Positions 5,665-9,354 of a DNA stretch of 9,354 nt are shown here, in pieces. The stretch spans positions 796-10,149 of the forward strand of contig DMNE01000008.1 of assembly GCA_003453735.1 (NCBI GenBank). The letters are read 5' to 3'. The DNA is from Nitrospiraceae bacterium. Its GTDB lineage: Bacteria; Nitrospirota; Thermodesulfovibrionia; Thermodesulfovibrionales; UBA9159. Both the position numbers and the translations under genes were made by a program. The first letter of the stretch is position 1. Every line of letters starts with the position of its first letter. Below the pieces are notes generated by a model, which saw nothing but the letters and a program-made list of their open reading frames with translations, made no database searches and was not told the origin of the DNA.

Positions 5665-5981
5665 CGGAGATGTACTTCCGGACGGTGTTGGCTCTTGCCG
5701 CGGTGATAGGACTGATCTTCCTTATCGGCATTTTCCTCCGGAAGAAACAGGGCAAGGCAGCGATCATGAATGTTCTTGCTTACCAGTCGTTTGGCCCGCG
5801 CAAGGGAATCGCGGCGCTGAAGATTGGAAGGGAGATACTTCTGCTCGGCATTACATCATCGGATCTGAAGTTATTAAAGACAATCGAAGAAAATGATCTC
5901 GAGACGGATACGGCAAGGGATATCAGCAATGCAGTGAAGAGGTTAAGGAACATGAAGGAGCATCTCAATGAAAATAACTGA
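5661..5981 (+). CDS. fliO: Flagellar biosynthesis protein FliO
   Basis: FliO helps assemble or stabilise the FliP ring of the export gate and is not part of the finished core. The 106-residue protein has one membrane segment (about 7-26), a basic stop RKKQGK (27-32) and a small cytoplasmic domain with the loosely conserved pattern VLAYQSFGPRKGIAALKIGREILLLGIT (about 38-65). The C-terminal third is charged and helical. Sequence conservation in FliO is low, so the call depends partly on position between fliN and fliP. It overlaps fliN by 4 bases and fliP by 14. Confidence 0.9.
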   Translation: MTEMYFRTVLALAAVIGLIFLIGIFLRKKQGKAAIMNVLAYQSFGPRKGIAALKIGREILLLGITSSDLKLLKTIEENDLETDTARDISNAVKRLRNMKEHLNENN

Positions 5982-6600
5982 CCCTACGGTTGAAGTCTTC
6001 CTGCTCATTAGCTTTCTGTCCTTGCTGCCTGCAATACTGGTGATGTTCACATCTTTTACCCGAGTGGTGATTGTCCTGTCTTTTTTACGCCAGGCCATTG
6101 GCGTACAGACGATACCCCCGAACCCGGTTATCATCGGCTTAGCAATATTTTTAACCCTCTTTATCATGTCTCCCACGATAGACGTGATTACAAAAGATTC
6201 AATAAACCCTTACGTGGACAAGCAGATAACAATGCAGGAGGCTTTCAAAAGGGCCGAACCGCCTATCAAGACCTTTATGCTTAAACAGACAAGGCAGAAG
6301 GACATCGCCCTCTTCTTGAACCTCGCAAAGGAAAAGACCCCCAAAAAACCCGAAGAATTGCCGATAAGGGTTGTCGTACCCGCATTTGCGATAAGCGAAC
6401 TGAAGACGGCCTTTGAAATAGGCTTCCTCATCTTTCTGCCATTCCTGATCATCGATATGGTAGTGAGCAGCATACTCCTTTCCATGGGCATGTTGATGCT
6501 TCCTCCTGTATTGGTTTCCCTACCGTTCAAGCTCCTGCTCTTCGTGCTCGTCGATGGCTGGAATCTCGTGGTCAGTTCGATCGTGAAGAGTTTCATATGA
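5968..6600 (+). CDS. fliP: Flagellar export gate protein FliP, without signal peptide
   Basis: FliP forms the pentameric core of the FliPQR export gate in the inner membrane. The 210 residues contain the expected hydrophobic segments (about 8-28, 43-70, 148-168 and 180-205), the early motif TSFTRVVIVLSFLRQAIG (28-45), PPN (50-52), and the methionine-rich loop SMGMLMLPP (172-180) that closes the gate. Enterobacterial FliP is about 245 residues with a cleaved N-terminal signal peptide; this one begins where the mature protein would. The start is supported by AAGGAG at 5955-5960, 7 bases ahead, and no in-frame upstream start with a signal peptide is visible. It overlaps fliO by 14 bases and fliQ by four. 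Confidence 0.97.
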   Translation: MKITDPTVEVFLLISFLSLLPAILVMFTSFTRVVIVLSFLRQAIGVQTIPPNPVIIGLAIFLTLFIMSPTIDVITKDSINPYVDKQITMQEAFKRAEPPIKTFMLKQTRQKDIALFLNLAKEKTPKKPEELPIRVVVPAFAISELKTAFEIGFLIFLPFLIIDMVVSSILLSMGMLMLPPVLVSLPFKLLLFVLVDGWNLVVSSIVKSFI

Positions 6601-6866
6601 CCATAGATCTGGTAAAGGAGATCTCAGCAGAGGTATTCAAGACCATACTCCTGGCGTCAGCGCCTGCCCTTCTGGTCAGTCTTGTCGTTGGACTGGCGGT
6701 CGGCCTCTTTCAGGCGGTTACCCAGATACAAGAGTTTACCCTGACGTTCGTGCCGAAGATCCTTGCCGTCTTTATATGTCTGTTCATATTCTTTCCCTGG
6801 ATTGCGCGGCTGCTGACGACCTTCACCATCAACATTATCGAGAAGATACCGGTGCTCATACGATGA
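6597..6866 (+). CDS. fliQ: Flagellar export gate protein FliQ
   Basis: FliQ forms hairpins around the outside of the FliP-FliR gate. The 89 residues have the normal two membrane segments (about 17-40 and 50-75), with the conserved segment LFQAVTQIQEFTLTFVPKI (37-55) between and across them. It overlaps the fliP stop by four bases. The gap of 40 bases to fliR is the largest inside the operon. Confidence 0.97.
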   Translation: MTIDLVKEISAEVFKTILLASAPALLVSLVVGLAVGLFQAVTQIQEFTLTFVPKILAVFICLFIFFPWIARLLTTFTINIIEKIPVLIR

Positions 6867-6906
6867 GAAATCTTCATAGTGCGGCGTCCGGTCTTTGTGG
6901 ATGATT

Positions 6907-7668
6907 ATGGATATTTTTGCAAAATATATCCCCAACTTCCTGTTAATTCTCCTCAGGGCAGGGATAGTCATCGGTATGCTTCCCTTCTTCGGGAGCAAGA
7001 GTATACCGGTCCAGTTCAAGATAGGTCTGGTCGTTGCAATCGCACTCATCCTGACGCCGGTTGTGCATTTCGAGTTCTCACGGTCTGACATCCCTGTGCT
7101 GGTGATACGGGAGCTTATCTTCGGACTCGTTCTCGGGTTTGCGGCACGGGCGGTATTTATTGCAGTGGATATGGCGGGACAGATGATGAGCAACGCCATG
7201 GGTCTTTCCATGGCAGCGCTCTTTAACCCTGAAATGGGTCAGTCCACGGAGGTAGCCGACCTCTATGGAATCATAGTCATGCTCGTCTTCCTTGCTACGG
7301 ACGCACACCATGATCTTATCTATATTTTCGTGCGAAGCTATGAATGGCTGCCTCCGGGAACAGTCGAGGTGAAGGGCCTCGTTGCAGAAGCGGTTACGAT
7401 AACCGCGAAACTATTTACGATAGCGCTGAAGATGAGCGCTCCCGTCGTCATCATTATGGTTATGACGAACCTGCTGCTCGGGTTTATCTACAAGGCGGTC
7501 CCTCAAATAAATATCTTCTTTGTCGGACATCCCTTCCTTATTTTTGTCGGCTTTGTCGTGATGCTCTTGGGCATACCCTTCTTTGTCCAGGTAACCGGAG
7601 GTAGTCTCGCCACGATAAAGGATGAGATGACGAGGGTCATCGTGATAGCCAAGGGTCATCATGCCTGA
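6907..7668 (+). CDS. fliR: Flagellar export gate protein FliR
   Basis: FliR is the single-copy member of the FliPQR export gate. From Met at 6907 it has 253 residues, the usual length, with several membrane segments. Typical FliR features are the N-terminal FLLILLRAGIVIGMLPFFGS and IPVQFKIGLV, then ELIFGLVLGFAARAVFIAVDMAGQMM and the MGLSMAALFNPEMGQSTEV loop. The start is uncertain: TTG at 6895, ATG at 6901 and ATG at 6907 are all in frame. I prefer 6907 because the product then begins MDIF like other FliR and a weak GGA lies 5 bases upstream. Its last 8 bases overlap flhB. Confidence 0.95.
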   Translation: MDIFAKYIPNFLLILLRAGIVIGMLPFFGSKSIPVQFKIGLVVAIALILTPVVHFEFSRSDIPVLVIRELIFGLVLGFAARAVFIAVDMAGQMMSNAMGLSMAALFNPEMGQSTEVADLYGIIVMLVFLATDAHHDLIYIFVRSYEWLPPGTVEVKGLVAEAVTITAKLFTIALKMSAPVVIIMVMTNLLLGFIYKAVPQINIFFVGHPFLIFVGFVVMLLGIPFFVQVTGGSLATIKDEMTRVIVIAKGHHA

Positions 7669-8698
7669 ATTCGAAGAGAAAACAGAACAAGCTACGCCCC
7701 GAAGGCGAGAGAAGGCCAGAGAAAAGGGCCAGATTGCGAGGAGCCGTGAGCTGATATCCATCGCTGCAACAGCGGGGGTAATTGGAACATTTTTTTTCGC
7801 GGGTGATTTCTTCATGACGCGTATGTCTGTTTTGACAGGCAACCTGCTTAGCCTCCGCTATGGGAGGGACCCTTTTGCGGTCATGAGGGCCGCCTCATCA
7901 GAGATGCTACTGACCTTGATGCCCTTTTTCGGAATGACGGTCACCTTTGTTCTCCTAGCCGGCGTATTGCAGGGAGGCTTTCTCTTTAAGCCTCTAGACA
8001 TCGACCTGGAAAGGCTCAACCCCGTCAATGGATTGAAGAGGATATTTTCCCTGTCTGGCCCCCTGGATTTCTTGAAGAATCTTTTCAAATTCGTTGTTGG
8101 TGGAGTCCTCTTTTATTTCGTCATCAAGGGGGCGATCGCGCGTGTCATTCCCCTGTCAGCAATGGATCTGAGCCAACTGCAAGCCACTGCCGGTAAACTC
8201 CTGGGGAAAACGGTGCTCTCCGCCTTTGCGGTCTTCTTTTTGCTGGCTGCTGTCGATTATCTCTACCAGAGGTGGCAGTTTGAGCGCTCCATCAAGATGA
8301 CCAAGGAAGAAATACGAGATGAATTTAAGGAATCGGAGGGCAATCCTCTGGTCAAGTCGAGGATAAAGACTCTGCAGAAAGCGATTGCGAGGAGACGAAT
8401 GATGCAGGAAGTCCCGAAGGCTACTGTTGTCATAACAAACCCGACGCATCTTGCGGTCGCCCTGAGGTATGAAAAAAATGTGTCGTCAACTCCGCGGGTC
8501 ACTGCGAAAGGAGCTGGATTCATTGCAGAGAGGATTAAAGAAATCGCAAAAGAGCACGCTATCCCTATGGTTGAGGACAAGCCCCTGACAAGGACTCTCT
8601 ATAAACTCAAAATTGACTCCGTAATACCGGAGGAACTTTATAGGGCAGTGGCCAAGATATTGACGCACATATATACGCTAAGGGGAGCGGCAAGATGA
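7661..8698 (+). CDS. flhB: Flagellar export switch protein FlhB
   Basis: FlhB sits at the export gate and changes substrate specificity from rod/hook to filament proteins after self-cleavage. The 345 residues include the basic N-terminal tail [19 protein letters not shown] (6-24), four membrane segments within about 29-210, a linker with [17 protein letters not shown] and the autocleavage motif NPTH at 260-263 (cleavage between Asn260 and Pro261 in the family). The C-terminal domain ends near residue 345 without the long tail seen in some species. The intact NPTH motif predicts a working switch. It overlaps fliR by 8 bases and flhA by four. Confidence 0.98.
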   Translation: MPEFEEKTEQATPRRREKAREKGQIARSRELISIAATAGVIGTFFFAGDFFMTRMSVLTGNLLSLRYGRDPFAVMRAASSEMLLTLMPFFGMTVTFVLLAGVLQGGFLFKPLDIDLERLNPVNGLKRIFSLSGPLDFLKNLFKFVVGGVLFYFVIKGAIARVIPLSAMDLSQLQATAGKLLGKTVLSAFAVFFLLAAVDYLYQRWQFERSIKMTKEEIRDEFKESEGNPLVKSRIKTLQKAIARRRMMQEVPKATVVITNPTHLAVALRYEKNVSSTPRVTAKGAGFIAERIKEIAKEHAIPMVEDKPLTRTLYKLKIDSVIPEELYRAVAKILTHIYTLRGAAR

Positions 8699-9354
8699 AT
8701 TTCCTGCGACTGATACAACAGAGGGGCGACGTCATTGTTGCCGTCTGTGTTGTGGCTATTGTGGTGGTCATGATGCTCCCCATCCCTCCGTTCGTCCTGG
8801 ACATCCTTCTGTCCTTATCTATTTCCCTCTCGATAGTAATTCTCATAACGGGCATCTATATCAGGAAGCCACTTGATTTTTCGGTATTCCCGTCAATGCT
8901 CCTCATAACAACCCTTTACAGGCTTGCACTGAATATTGCGGCAACGCGATTGGTACTTCTCAGGGGCGCAGAGGGCACAGACGCGGCAGGGCAGGTAATA
9001 CAATCCTTTGGCAGCTTCGTCGTGGGTGGCAACTACATCATCGGCGCCGTGATCTTCTGCGTGCTGATCGCAATTCAATACGTCGTCATCAACCACGGTT
9101 CCGTGCGCATTTCCGAAGTCACCGCGCGTTTCACGTTGGACGCTCTACCCGGCAAGCAAATGTCGATCGACGCGGACCTGAACGGCGGCCTGATTGACGA
9201 AGCCGAGGCGCGCCGCCGCAGAAGAGATCTGAGCGGCGAGGCCGAATTCTACGGCGCGATGGACGGCGCGTCGCGTTTCACACAGCGGGACGCGATCGCA
9301 AGCATTATCATTACCGGCGTCAACATCATCGCGGGTTTCCTGATCGGCGTGCTG
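8695..9354 (+). CDS. flhA: Flagellar export protein FlhA, N-terminal 220 codons (cut by window end)
   Basis: FlhA is the nonameric export-gate protein driving proton-coupled secretion; full proteins have about 690 residues, so about one third is here. After a short tail, hydrophobic segments occupy most of residues 13-135. The family motif [20 protein letters not shown] with [14 protein letters not shown] (about 56-90) is followed by VVGGNYIIG, then the cytoplasmic FHIPEP loop with [20 protein letters not shown] (about 146-165) and [21 protein letters not shown] (8681-8687) precedes the ATG, which overlaps the flhB stop. Base and codon use change sharply around codons 103-117 although the reading frame and protein family continue; see findings. 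The gene runs off the right edge. Confidence 0.97.
   Translation, partial: MNFLRLIQQRGDVIVAVCVVAIVVVMMLPIPPFVLDILLSLSISLSIVILITGIYIRKPLDFSVFPSMLLITTLYRLALNIAATRLVLLRGAEGTDAAGQVIQSFGSFVVGGNYIIGAVIFCVLIAIQYVVINHGSVRISEVTARFTLDALPGKQMSIDADLNGGLIDEAEARRRRRDLSGEAEFYGAMDGASRFTQRDAIASIIITGVNIIAGFLIGVL

Noticed and set aside
6657..7211. Long - strand frame of 184 residues across fliQ and fliR
   Set aside because: It is the antisense shadow of two certain membrane-protein genes and shows low-complexity, motif-free sequence.

Overview
The window is bacterial chromosomal DNA of moderate GC content. All recognisable genes are on the + strand, except a decayed transposon remnant on the - strand. The gene content is an arginine-biosynthesis gene next to a cell-envelope gene and the start of a fliLMNOPQR-flhBA flagellar cluster. 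Together with codon use (many AGG, ATA and CTC codons) this suggests a motile, probably anaerobic environmental bacterium of the Nitrospirota or Desulfobacterota kind. That assignment is an inference from overall protein character; no marker gene proves it.

Region 1 (1-2217) holds an FmdE-like zinc protein (82-672), argB for acetylglutamate kinase (760-1638) and a small predicted lipoprotein of unknown function (1702-2217). The FmdE-like gene has a good sigma-70-like promoter placed so that its start codon would be close to the transcript's first base. Region 2 (2218-3172) has a 154-base spacer rich in inverted repeats, then mtgA, a monofunctional peptidoglycan glycosyltransferase.

Region 3 (3169-3864) has no intact gene. 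Its left part is the right end of an IS200/IS605-group element on the - strand: a frameshifted fragment of the TnpB C-terminal zinc ribbon, followed by two hairpins and a TTCAC-like terminus. If that boundary is right, the element supplies the mtgA stop codon. The right part of the region is unexplained and carries a small broken - strand reading frame.

Region 4 (3865-9354) is a compact flagellar operon: fliL (stator-associated), fliM and fliN (C-ring switch), fliO, fliP, fliQ, fliR, flhB and the first 220 codons of flhA (export gate). Six of the eight gene junctions overlap by 4 to 14 bases, which suggests translational coupling. The genes build the rotor switch and the flagellar type III export apparatus in the usual order.

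Within flhA, base and codon composition change abruptly near 9003-9045 (about 48% GC before, about 63% well after; ATA and AGG codons vanish, CGC and GCG appear), while the protein stays a continuous FlhA. This looks like a chimeric assembly join or an intragenic recombination junction. I see no clear undescribed multi-gene system. The items most worth a second look are the flhA junction, the TnpB/guide-RNA relict beside the flagellar operon, the possible leaderless start and the unknown lipoprotein.
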